64,000 nucleotides of DNA, from assembly GCF_000219215.1 (NCBI RefSeq), contig NC_015726.1, forward strand, positions 682,001 through 746,000. The letters run 5' to 3'. The stretch comes from Cupriavidus necator N-1. GTDB lineage: Bacteria; Pseudomonadota; Gammaproteobacteria; Burkholderiales; Burkholderiaceae. Shown piece after piece: positions 48,252 through 56,635 of this stretch (position 1 is its first letter; every line of letters starts with the position of its first letter). Made by a program: the position numbers and the translations under genes. The notes under the pieces were generated by a model that searched no databases, was not told the DNA's origin, and saw only the letters and a program-made list of their open reading frames with translations.

Positions 48252-49514
48252 CTATTGCACCAGCACCGGCACACGAGGGCCCACACCCGTACTGGACCCG
48301 GGCACACCCTGGGTCGCGCACGGACTGGTGGGGTCCTTCGAGTCCCCCAGATATTCGAGACTGGTTGCAGCCTTTGCGCTCTGTTCCTGCATTGGCTCGA
48401 CCATCAGCATGCAGGCCCAGGAGACCACCGCAGCTTGTTTGGCCGTGGCGAGCTCAGTGCAGTCCACTATCGGCACCTGTACCAGCCTGCGGTCGGCGCC
48501 GGCCTGATGCACTGCCTTGGTTGATGGCGTGCCCTTGGTTTGCAAGCCACTGTTCGCATCAGTCTGGTAGGGATTGTTGGTGCCCCGCTTCTGAATGAAG
48601 TCAGCGTAGGCGTTGCCACCGTTCGGCGCATTCCATGTGGTCAGGGTGTAGGCATAGCCAGTAAAGTCGGGTGCCCCATCGTTCGGTCCCTTGTAAGAGC
48701 CGGTATAGATCCCGAAGCGGGTATTCCACGCTGCGATCAGCGATGCGATGCTGCCTGGCTCGCCCACCTTGGAGCCCACTACCGGCAGGTCGCACTGTCC
48801 GCTGCCGGCAAGCAGGTCGGCCAGCTCGGAAGCGCCGCCTCCCGGAGGCGAAAGGTCGGCCCAGCCAAAGCTGCCGGGACCGTATGGGTCGCTGCTCGGA
48901 TCGACCCTGGACTTGATCCAGTCGCCCCGGTTGTACGCGGTTTTCGCCGGATTCGCCGTTGACGGCGTGCAGACATAGACCGGGATGGCACAGGCGGTCT
49001 GCGCGCTGGTGGTGGTGGCGACGGCCATGGCATTGACGGTACTGGCCTTGATATCGATCCCTGGCAGCATGTTGAGCATCTGGATGAACCAGTGGGCAAT
49101 ATCCTTGCGCTCGGCGGTGCATTTCACGTACTTCACTTTGTCGAGCGAGAACGGAACGTTGTTCTTGGTGTAGAAGGTGCTGCCAGATGTATCGCTATAT
49201 GAGACGTTGAGGTTCTCGAACATTTCCACTGGCTTGCCCTGGAACAGGGCAGCGTTGCTCGTGCCGGTGGCCAGGCCGGCCGCCTCGGACACGAGCAGCG
49301 GCGTGGCCCCGGTGACATCGCGCGCGGCAGCCAGCGCGCAGGCATCGACGCTGTTCTGCAGCTCGCTCTTGGTGACATAGAGCTTGCCCAGATCGAGCGC
49401 CAGCCCGACAAAGCCGATCAGCACAGCCAGCGACAGTCCCACGATGATGGCAACCGCGCCACGCTGATGCGCGCGCCGCGTCAGCCTGGATCGTGTGAAG
49501 CCCGATGTAGACAT
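48252..49514 (-). CDS. TadG-like pilus-associated protein
   Basis: The protein is 420 residues. The N-terminus (RRAHQRGAVAIIVGLSLAVLIGFVGLALDLGKLYVTKSELQNSVDACALAAARD) is the TadG/putative Flp-pilus-assembly (Tad-like) signature: one membrane helix then a conserved helical region. The remaining 330 residues are a large exported domain with several cysteines (GQCDLPV, CTELATAK, SWACML, SPCATQG). It is probably surface-associated and tied to the pilus. It lies between the lipoprotein and tadE. Confidence 0.85.
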   Translation of the reverse strand: MSTSGFTRSRLTRRAHQRGAVAIIVGLSLAVLIGFVGLALDLGKLYVTKSELQNSVDACALAAARDVTGATPLLVSEAAGLATGTSNAALFQGKPVEMFENLNVSYSDTSGSTFYTKNNVPFSLDKVKYVKCTAERKDIAHWFIQMLNMLPGIDIKASTVNAMAVATTTSAQTACAIPVYVCTPSTANPAKTAYNRGDWIKSRVDPSSDPYGPGSFGWADLSPPGGGASELADLLAGSGQCDLPVVGSKVGEPGSIASLIAAWNTRFGIYTGSYKGPNDGAPDFTGYAYTLTTWNAPNGGNAYADFIQKRGTNNPYQTDANSGLQTKGTPSTKAVHQAGADRRLVQVPIVDCTELATAKQAAVVSWACMLMVEPMQEQSAKAATSLEYLGDSKDPTSPCATQGVPGSSTGVGPRVPVLVQ

Positions 49515-49538
49515 GATGGTCTCCCGCGGTTCTGGTGC

Positions 49539-49874
49539 TCAGCGGCCGTTGCCACCCATGCCCACGCCGCCATAGCCGCCGGCGCCGAAGTCGATCGTCA
49601 TGGAGGGTGCGCCGCCTTGCTGGCTCCCTGACAGCGAACGGTCGAAGTTCTTCATCGCTGCCACAGCCGTCTTGCCATCGGTACCGGTGACAGTGGGCAG
49701 CCCGGCAGGCGCGTCGGGATTGATGATCTGCAGCTGCATGACGGTGGCCAGCGCTACGCCGCGCTGGCCGTCCCACACCGGCGTCGAGGTCATGCAGGCC
49801 GATAGTCCCAGGCAGGTCAGGCTGCCGAGCACCAGGACGGCGGCGCCGCGCGAAAGCTTCAGTGTCTTGTTCAT
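49539..49874 (-). CDS. Small Tad-locus lipoprotein
   Basis: The protein is 111 residues from ATG 49874 (MNKTLKLSRGAAVLVLG), inside a much longer non-coding frame. A lipobox is present as LGLSAC at about residues 22-27. The mature part contains WDGQRGVALATVMQLQIINPDAPAG and a Gly-rich end (GAGGYGGVGMGGNGR). The position between secretin and TadG matches the lipoproteins (CpaD/RcpB type) of other Tad loci, but the similarity is weak. Probable pilotin or outer-membrane partner. Confidence 0.7.
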   Translation of the reverse strand: MNKTLKLSRGAAVLVLGSLTCLGLSACMTSTPVWDGQRGVALATVMQLQIINPDAPAGLPTVTGTDGKTAVAAMKNFDRSLSGSQQGGAPSMTIDFGAGGYGGVGMGGNGR

Positions 49875-49908
49875 GGTCGTTCTCCAGTTCTGCTGGTGGC
49901 GCGGCGGA

Positions 49909-51762
49909 TCAGTTGCCGCCCGATGCGGTGCGGCCGGCCGTAGCCGCGGCCCTGGCCTGGGCCAGGCGGGCGGCGGTGGCCTCGATGCGGGCGATGCGCG
50001 CGGTGGTGTCCTCGGCCGGCGGCGCGGCCGCCGTGTTGCGGGCGGGTGCCGGGGCTGGCAGGGCAGGGCGCTTGCTGGCGCCGGCAACTGGTTCCCGCGT
50101 ACCCGGCGCAGGCTCATCCAGCGGTTTGCCATTCGGCACGGCCGAGACCGAGGTGTTGGGCGTGCCCTCGCTGCGCGGTGCCGAGGGCGGCGTGGCGGGC
50201 GCCGCGGCCGGTGCGGCGGGCTGCGACGGTGCCGGCGCGGGTTGCGGCACACGCTTGCCGTCGCCTTCCATATTGCCCATGAAGTACACCGACAGCGGGT
50301 TGGGCGTGGAGAAGCTGTCGGTCGGCAGCGGATAGTTGTTGTTCTGCATCGGCTTGACCAGGCGCGGCGTGATGATGAATACCAGTTCGGTCAGGTCCTG
50401 CTGGTACTGCGTGCTGCGGAACAGCGTGCCCAGCACCGGCACCTCGCCGGCACCCGGCACCGCCTTGAGCGAGCCGCGCGCGCTGTCCGTCAGCAGGCCG
50501 CCAATGGCAAAGCTCTCGCCGTCGCGCATCTGCACGGTGGTGGAGGCGCGGCGAGTGGTGATCACCGGCAGCACGGTCTGTCCCGCCAGGGAGCCGCCGC
50601 GCACGGTGGCGCCGGTGGGCGACAGTTCGGACACTTCCGGCGCTACCTTCAGGTGGATGCGGCCGTTGGCCAACACTGTGGGCGTGAACTTCAGCCCGAC
50701 ACCGAACTCTTCCTCCTGCAGGGTGACCGTGCCAGCCCCGTTCAGCACATTGGCTTGCGCCACCGGGATATAGATCTTGCCGCCGGCGAGGAAGCTGGCT
50801 TCCTGGCCGCTGATGGTGACCAGGTTCGGCTCGGCCAGGATCTTGACCAGGCTGTCGTTCTTCTGGGCATCGATGGCGATGTCGAACGGCCGGTTGTTGG
50901 CCTTGCTGCCGAAGAACGCCGCCGAGGCGCCGGTCAGCAGTGATGTCACCAGCCCGCCGGTCCAGGAGCCGAAGCCGCCCTGCAGGTTCACCGCTGAGCC
51001 GAGCTGGTTCAGCAGCGTCTTGGAAACTTCTGCCACCTTCACTTCCAGCATGACCTGCTGCGGCGTATCCACCGACAGCATGTTCAGCACGCCGCCCTTC
51101 TTGGCGGCGTCGCCCTGTGCGGCGTTGGCGTATGCCTGGGCGATATCCATGGCCTGCTGCGCCGCCTGGGCGTTGGTGACGCTGCCGGTTAGCACCAGGT
51201 TGTCCGCCGCCGTCATCACGCGGATGCCGGGCTCGCCGGGCAACAGCTGCCCTAGCGAAGTCTGCAGCCCGCCAGCGTCGGCATTCACCACCACGTTGAT
51301 GATGCTGCAAGAGCCGCTGCGGCCCTGCACGATCATGTTGGTGGTGCCCACCGCGCGGCCCAGTACGTAGAGCGTCTGCGGCGACACCATGGTGGCCTGC
51401 ACGACGTTGGGATTGCCCAGCGTGCGGTTGCGCACCGGCTCCTGCAGCGTGATCAGCTGTGACTTGCCGACTGCCACCATCACGCTGGATTCGCTGCGGA
51501 TCGCGCCGGTGCAGTTGGGCCCGCGTGCGTCCCCGGACGTCACGGGCGGCGCCGACGGGGCCGGCGCGGCGGCTCCGGGCGTCATGCTGATGGTCATCTG
51601 CATCGGACCCTGCGGGGCCTTGGCGGCAGCCGGTGCGGTCGCCTTGGTCAGGTTGCCCGCCTCGATGGCGGCCTGTGCTGCGGCGGCCAGCGGTGTGCAG
51701 AGGATGGCGGCAAGCACCAGGATGCGGGTGCCGCCAGCAGCGTCGGATCGTTTCTGGTTCAT
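49909..51762 (-). CDS. rcpA: Tad pilus secretin CpaC/RcpA
   Basis: The protein is 617 residues with a signal peptide (about 1-30). N-terminal secretin N/BON-like domains (about 80-230: KSQLITLQEPVRNRTLGNPNVVQATMVSPQTLYVLGRAVGTTNMIV) lead to the secretin domain (about 240-470: VMLEVKVAEVSKTLLNQLG, ILAEPNLVTISGQEASFLAGG, GVGLKFTPTVLANGRIHLKVAPEVSEL). A Pro/Ala-rich tail of about 130 residues follows. It forms the outer-membrane channel for Flp pili. It lies between cpaB (66-bp gap) and the lipoprotein. Confidence 0.94.
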   Translation of the reverse strand: MNQKRSDAAGGTRILVLAAILCTPLAAAAQAAIEAGNLTKATAPAAAKAPQGPMQMTISMTPGAAAPAPSAPPVTSGDARGPNCTGAIRSESSVMVAVGKSQLITLQEPVRNRTLGNPNVVQATMVSPQTLYVLGRAVGTTNMIVQGRSGSCSIINVVVNADAGGLQTSLGQLLPGEPGIRVMTAADNLVLTGSVTNAQAAQQAMDIAQAYANAAQGDAAKKGGVLNMLSVDTPQQVMLEVKVAEVSKTLLNQLGSAVNLQGGFGSWTGGLVTSLLTGASAAFFGSKANNRPFDIAIDAQKNDSLVKILAEPNLVTISGQEASFLAGGKIYIPVAQANVLNGAGTVTLQEEEFGVGLKFTPTVLANGRIHLKVAPEVSELSPTGATVRGGSLAGQTVLPVITTRRASTTVQMRDGESFAIGGLLTDSARGSLKAVPGAGEVPVLGTLFRSTQYQQDLTELVFIITPRLVKPMQNNNYPLPTDSFSTPNPLSVYFMGNMEGDGKRVPQPAPAPSQPAAPAAAPATPPSAPRSEGTPNTSVSAVPNGKPLDEPAPGTREPVAGASKRPALPAPAPARNTAAAPPAEDTTARIARIEATAARLAQARAAATAGRTASGGN

Positions 51763-51828
51763 TTTGAATCTCCCCCCGGAGAGGCTGTGTTGCAGCTCAG
51801 AATTCGTTGGATGCCTGGCGTAGGTTTC

Positions 51829-52671
51829 TCAGAAGCACTCGACGCCGCCCTGCATGCCTGCCAGCACGCCGATGCAGTTGCCCGAGCGTGCGGGCGCCGC
51901 CGCCACCGTGCGAGTCTTGACTACGGTGCGCGTCTCGGTCTTGGTCACCACCTTGGCCGGTGCCTCCGGTGTCTTGCCAAGCAGTGTTCCCTTGGTGGCG
52001 CCGCCGGTGTTGATGTCGGCCACATCCAGCTGGTTGCGCAGCACCAGCGACAGGGTGCCCACGCTGCGTGCCACGTCGAGCTTCTCGGCCTGTTCGGGCG
52101 TGACTTCCAGCGTCACCGCATTGACCACCTTGGGCTGGGTGTCGTCGCGGCTGACCTGTTGCGCTACCGCCAGCACCAGGATCTTCTCGAGCACGATCTT
52201 CGAGATGCTGCCGCTCTGCGCGGTCTTGGCTTCTTCGTTGGTATTGACGATCACGTCGACATAGTTGCCCGGCAGCGCGAAGCCGGCCACGCCTACCACG
52301 TCGTTGACGCGGACCGTGATGGCACGCTTGCCGTCATTGATCACGGCGGACAAGCCACCCTTGGTGCCCACCGGCGCCAGCTTGGCGTCGATGACGGGCT
52401 CGCCGCGCTGGAGGCTGGTGCGGACCACGCGGCCCTCCAGCGCCTTCATGTCTTCAAACGCGCCGGGCGGCACGCTGCCGGTCGGCCAGCTGACCATGCG
52501 CAGCTGGCTGCCGTTGAGCGGCTGGCCGAGGTTGAGGTCGTTGGCGGCGACGACCACCTGCCTGACCGAGCTGGACGACTGCTGGACCAGCCATCGCGAC
52601 GCTGATACCACTGCCGCCACGCCGGCGACGAGGGCAATCAGCAGCATCAGGATTGCGCGTGTGTTTTTCAT
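51829..52671 (-). CDS. rcpC: Tad pilus protein CpaB/RcpC
   Basis: The protein is 280 residues. An N-terminal membrane anchor (MKNTRAILMLLIALVAGVAAVVSA) is followed by a SAF/beta-clip domain (about 40-120: VVAANDLNLGQPLNGSQLRM, RTSLQRGEPVIDAKL) and a periplasmic part (LPGNYVDVIVNTNEEAK). RcpC/CpaB supports the secretin and pilus biogenesis. It lies between the AAA ATPase gene and the secretin gene. Confidence 0.92.
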   Translation of the reverse strand: MKNTRAILMLLIALVAGVAAVVSASRWLVQQSSSSVRQVVVAANDLNLGQPLNGSQLRMVSWPTGSVPPGAFEDMKALEGRVVRTSLQRGEPVIDAKLAPVGTKGGLSAVINDGKRAITVRVNDVVGVAGFALPGNYVDVIVNTNEEAKTAQSGSISKIVLEKILVLAVAQQVSRDDTQPKVVNAVTLEVTPEQAEKLDVARSVGTLSLVLRNQLDVADINTGGATKGTLLGKTPEAPAKVVTKTETRTVVKTRTVAAAPARSGNCIGVLAGMQGGVECF

Positions 52672-52715
52672 GATGATTCTCCCCCTACAGTGGTCCGATG
52701 ATTCGGTGGTGCAGC

Positions 52716-54134
52716 TCAGCTTGCGGCGCGATGGTCATCCGCCCATCGATGGCCAGCGCCCAGTGTTGGCATGGCTTCGGCCGAAGCGCGCAGCCCGTAG
52801 TAGCCTTGCCATGCAGACAGCAGGCCTGCCTCGGTAACCTGTGCGGCATGGCCGTGGTAGCGCACGCCCGAGTCCACCAGGCGCAGCAGGTCGCGCGGGA
52901 TGCAGGCCAGCAGCGGCGTATCGCTGGCGTAGTGCAGGCTGTCGACCAGGAAATCGAACATCGCATCCGTGCTGGCCAGCCCGAAGTCAGCGGCGGTGCG
53001 CTGGTAGACCTCGCGGTAGTCGTCCACCGACAGCGGGCCCACATAGAGCTTGCTGCCGAGCCGGCGCAGGAAGGCGTCGTCGCCCAGCTCCGACGGCTCC
53101 AGGTTGGTCGAGAACACTGGCCAGACATCGAACGGAACCGAGAAGCGCACGCCGGTCTGCAGCGTGAACATGTCAATGCTGCGATCCAGCGGCACGATCC
53201 AGCGGTTCAGCAGGTCGCTGACGCCGACCAGCTGGCGGCCCAGGTCATCGATGATGTAGATGCCGTTGTTGGCCTTCATGTGAGGGGGCGCCTGGTAGAA
53301 GCCCGAGATGCGGTCATAGCGCAGGTCCAGCATGGACAGCGTCAGCTCGCCGCCAGACAGCACTACCGGGCGATGGCACAGGACCCAGCGGCGGTCCAGC
53401 GAGCGGCGCGCCAGCGATGCTTCGCTGTCGTCGAACGGCACATGGACCAGCGGATCGAACACCTGGATGATTTCGCCGGCCACGGTGATGGCATGCGGCA
53501 CCGGTACCGCGCCAGGCAGCAGCGTGCCCAGGCGCTGAGCCAGGAAAGTCTTGCCACTGCCGGGCGGGCCGTAGATCATCAGCGCGCGGCAGGTGTTCAG
53601 CGCCATGCCGATGGCGTCGAGCAGATGGACCGGGATCACCAGGTCATGGAAGGCGGCGGTAACGTCCGCCTTGGTCACGGAAGCGTGGTTGACCGAGTGG
53701 CGCTTGACGGCATCGAGGTACGCATCCAGCGTGACCGGCGCCGTGCCGACATAGCTGCAGCGTGCCGAGGCTTCCGCCGCGCGGGTATAGCCGGCGTCAG
53801 TGAGCCGGAAGCGCACATCCAGGTCGCTGGCGCCGCGGTGCGCGATCTCCAGCAGGCGCTCGCGCACGGCGACGGCCGCAATGTCATTGACCACCAGTGC
53901 CGGCAGCTTGAGCGTTTCGGTCAGTACTGCCAGCGTGACGGTGCGGTGCTGGTAGGCGGCCTTCATCAGAAGCCCGAGCAACTGTGCGATCTCCAGGCCG
54001 GTATCGGCAATCGTGCGCGGCAGCACGTGCCAGGGCGGCATCGGCAGCGTGCCATGCTCGGCATGGCCATTCCTGCCGGTCGCGACGGGCTCGAGGAGCC
54101 GTGGTGCGTGGCCTGAGTCGTGATGCTCGTTCAT
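52716..54134 (-). CDS. MoxR-like AAA ATPase of the Tad locus
   Basis: The protein is 472 residues from ATG 54134. An alternative ATG at 54224 overlaps the upstream stop by ATGA and would add 30 residues; neither has a strong ribosome-binding site. The N-terminal about 150 residues resemble a winged-helix region (LTETLKLPALVVNDIAAVAVRERLLEI). The AAA domain has Walker A GPPGSGKT at 189-196, Walker B NGIYIIDDLGRQ and sensor-like FSTNLEPSELGDDAFLRRLG. It lacks the secretion-ATPase His/Asp boxes and differs from TadA and TadZ. Its place between prepilin peptidase and cpaB suggests a pilus-specific remodelling or regulatory role. The exact function is unknown. Confidence 0.85.
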   Translation of the reverse strand: MNEHHDSGHAPRLLEPVATGRNGHAEHGTLPMPPWHVLPRTIADTGLEIAQLLGLLMKAAYQHRTVTLAVLTETLKLPALVVNDIAAVAVRERLLEIAHRGASDLDVRFRLTDAGYTRAAEASARCSYVGTAPVTLDAYLDAVKRHSVNHASVTKADVTAAFHDLVIPVHLLDAIGMALNTCRALMIYGPPGSGKTFLAQRLGTLLPGAVPVPHAITVAGEIIQVFDPLVHVPFDDSEASLARRSLDRRWVLCHRPVVLSGGELTLSMLDLRYDRISGFYQAPPHMKANNGIYIIDDLGRQLVGVSDLLNRWIVPLDRSIDMFTLQTGVRFSVPFDVWPVFSTNLEPSELGDDAFLRRLGSKLYVGPLSVDDYREVYQRTAADFGLASTDAMFDFLVDSLHYASDTPLLACIPRDLLRLVDSGVRYHGHAAQVTEAGLLSAWQGYYGLRASAEAMPTLGAGHRWADDHRAAS

Positions 54135-54220
54135 TGCCGTCCCCTGTTCGCTGTTCAGTGTGTTCTCGTTCCTGCAGGCGCCCGTGACTGGTCGGCGCGT
54201 TGTGTCGCTTGTGGCTTGCG

Positions 54221-54754
54221 TCATGTGCTGGCAAAGAGCATGGTCAGCGTCCCGGCGGCAATCGCCACGCCGTAAGGCATGGAGCCGGCGGAGGCCCCGG
54301 CTTCAGGTTGCACCGGCCGTGAACCAGGCACCAGGGCGGCGATCAGCATGTGGCCCACTCGGGCGAGGGTCGAGCGCCCCTGCCCTGTGACAAGCACCTG
54401 TATCAGTGCCCAGATCCCGCCAATCACGCAGGTTGCCAACGCGATCTTCAGCACCATGCTGACGCCGAGCCAGGCGCCCACGGCTGCCATCAGCTTGACG
54501 TCGCCGGCCGCCATGCCGCGCATCAGGTAGAAGGGCAAAAACAGCGTCAGGCCCACCGTCCAGCCATAGAGCCACGCCAGCGAGCCGGCGGCCAGGCCAT
54601 GAATGGCAGCCATTGCGGGCAGCGCAGCAATCCACGCGCCGAAGGTCAGCCAGTTGGGAATGCGGCGCCGATCCAGGTCGATGGCCGCGGCTGTCAGCAC
54701 GATGCCGATCGTGGCGGGGCCGACGAGGGGGGCGAGGGCGGAGGCGGCTTGCAT
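54221..54754 (-). CDS. tadV: Prepilin peptidase TadV/CpaA
   Basis: The protein is 177 residues from ATG 54754; a 43-residue upstream extension lacks homology. It is a polytopic type IV prepilin peptidase without the N-terminal methylase domain, with the catalytic aspartates in IDLDRRRIPNW and GMAAGDVKLMAAVG. It cleaves the leaders of the Flp pilins and pseudopilins encoded next to it. It overlaps the possible long start of the AAA ATPase gene. Confidence 0.9.
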   Translation of the reverse strand: MQAASALAPLVGPATIGIVLTAAAIDLDRRRIPNWLTFGAWIAALPAMAAIHGLAAGSLAWLYGWTVGLTLFLPFYLMRGMAAGDVKLMAAVGAWLGVSMVLKIALATCVIGGIWALIQVLVTGQGRSTLARVGHMLIAALVPGSRPVQPEAGASAGSMPYGVAIAAGTLTMLFAST

Positions 54755-54809
54755 GGCGTTAGTGGCTGGTGGCTTGGGTGGTGTCCGGGGCGTGCGCTGG
54801 CCGGATGGA

Positions 54810-54983
54810 TCAAGGCAACTTGGAGGCAACCAACTCGTACAAGGCCTCCACGGCATCGCCGAGCGTGGCCACGGAAAAGACAATTGCCATGGCGATCAGA
54901 CTGCCGAGCAAGGCGTATTCGATAGCGGAAACACCCTGGTCGTCGCGCAGAAAATCTCTTGACCTGGCGAAGAGCTTTGGCAT
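54810..54983 (-). CDS. flp: Second Flp-type pilin (57 residues)
   Basis: A short frame of 57 codons (MPKLFARSRDFLRDDQGVSA...) ends 55 bp before tadV. The prepilin signature RDDQG/VSAIEYALLGSLIAMAIV matches the Flp cleavage site with the conserved Glu-Tyr pair. The hydrophobic helix is followed by a short amphipathic tail (SVATLGDAVEALYELVASKLP). It is similar to but not the same as the pilin at 55077 (QNLTTMLKQFIRDEDGVTAI), so it could be a minor or alternative pilin. It is shorter than most automatic gene-call thresholds. Confidence 0.85.
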   Translation of the reverse strand: MPKLFARSRDFLRDDQGVSAIEYALLGSLIAMAIVFSVATLGDAVEALYELVASKLP

Positions 54984-55076
54984 TTGGCGTCTCCGGTGTC
55001 TGTGTTTGTTTGTCGGGCGGGAGTGCGTGCCGCATGGCCGACCCGGAACAGGGCGGCCATGCGTGCGGGGCGACTA

Positions 55077-55265
55077 TCAGGCCGGTGCGGCGTTGGTGAG
55101 GGTGTCGCCGATGTACTTGAAGATGATGTTCAGCTTCGTGCCGATCGTCTGAACCGACACGATGATGACAACCGCGATGAGCGCGGCAATGAGGCCGTAT
55201 TCAATGGCGGTCACACCGTCTTCATCACGGATGAATTGCTTCAGCATGGTGGTCAGGTTTTGCAT
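55077..55265 (-). CDS. flp: Flp pilin, major subunit
   Basis: The protein is 62 residues. The leader MQNLTTMLKQFIRDEDG is followed by VTAIEYGLIAALIAVVIIVSVQTIG, the Flp signature with the EY pair after the cleavage Gly, then a short tail. It is the first gene of the Tad operon and presumably the main pilus subunit. GGAG-like sequence (AAGGAG) lies a few bases upstream of the ATG on the minus strand. Confidence 0.95.
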   Translation of the reverse strand: MQNLTTMLKQFIRDEDGVTAIEYGLIAALIAVVIIVSVQTIGTKLNIIFKYIGDTLTNAAPA

Positions 55266-56635
55266 GACTAACTCCTTGGGTTGGGAACAGGCACTGCAGG
55301 ACTACGAACTGCGGATAAGGCAACACTGGCACCGGATATCAATGCCTGGAAGTCCGGAAGCAGGGCGGTGCGCAGATAGCGCATGCATGGAACGGCCACT
55401 GGCCGGGCCCGCCGTGCACACCGCGCGGGTTGCGTGACTGCAGCCGGCGTTGTGCCGACGCATGCATGCACCGCGCGGCGTGCTGCACATGGCCTGCGCG
55501 AGCCATGCAACGGAACGGCGCGCTGCTGGTGCCCCTGGCAGCAGCAGCGTGGCCGATATTCCGGTGTGGCATCGCAGGTTGGCGTGCGACTGGCATGGTG
55601 AGGCTCCCCGTATTTTTGAATCTGATGCCGGCGAACGTTGCGCCAGCATCGCGGCAGTCAGGACTGCGGTGCCGCGTGCCTGACATAGGCAAACGCCAGG
55701 CCAGGCCAGCGAAAATCGTTGTGCCACAAGGGTTTGCGGGTAGCGATGCGCGCTGGCCGCAGACTCGGCGGGCCTGCAGGCGGCTTTTCGGCCACGCTTC
55801 GTTGCTGGGTGGAAACGCGGGTCTTGCAAGCCATTCCGGACCCCGCTACGGATGTTCTAGATCGCGGGACGTGCTCACGTGGGCCGCGCTGGCGAAACAG
55901 GGCAAAAACTTCATCCAAAAGCATGAGGCAGCGTTCGCGCCGAGGTTCGGCATTCGTCGCAGTCGGTAGTCCTCCTGGCTGCTTCGCTCCCTTTTTCCGG
56001 TGACGGCCAGACTGACGGATGAGAGCGTCTTCTGCCGAGGCGACGTTTCCGGATCGAAACATTGCGAAGTACGCCAGGGCCGCGGGAGTGCCGGCAGGTT
56101 CCACAGGGAGTCCCTGCAAACCCTTGTGTGCAGGGGGCTGCAGGCTCGCGCGGCCGCGTGATTCACCTTCGAAACATGGCATGTGAGATGGCCGTTCTTC
56201 GCTGCAATCGCAGACGTGTGCGCGCAACTGACTTGCGAAGGGGAGCTGCGCGACGAGGCTTGCGGTTCACGCAGGCTTCGCGTCTTGTCGACGGCCTGCG
56301 GGGGGGGGCGACGCTGCGGGGATTGGGTGTGCATCGCGATTGGAGTTCGCGAGGATGAGAGCCGTGGCAGGTGTGGGGGGATCAGGGCAGCTCTCGCTGC
56401 CGATGGCCGCTGGGGCTGCGCTATAGGTTGTGTAGCGACGCGCCCTGCGGACCGGGGCATTGCATGAGCACGGAAGTTCAGGCCAACGCTGCCTGCGGCC
56501 ATGCAGCGCGCCATGGCGTGGCCCGCCACGGCCAGGCAGGGCACCGGGACGCCTGCCATGCCGCAAGGTGCGGCGCGCGCTGCCTGCTAGCCGGGCACGG
56601 GCACGGGAACGGGCACGGGCGTGCGGGTGACGGCC
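55266..56635. other. 1.37-kb gene-free region upstream of the Tad operon
   Basis: No protein-coding frame here shows recognisable homology, a convincing start or a signal. The stretch must include the promoter and control region of the Tad operon. CGCATGCATG occurs twice (55380-55389 and 55459-55468, 79 bp apart). A GGGCAC-type short tandem repeat lies at about 56593-56620. An untranslated RNA or lost gene is possible. Confidence 0.6.

Noticed and set aside
56593..56620. GGGCAC-type tandem repeat as a CRISPR or phase-variation tract
   Set aside because: It is only four imperfect units with no spacers and no promoter or coding frame that it would switch.
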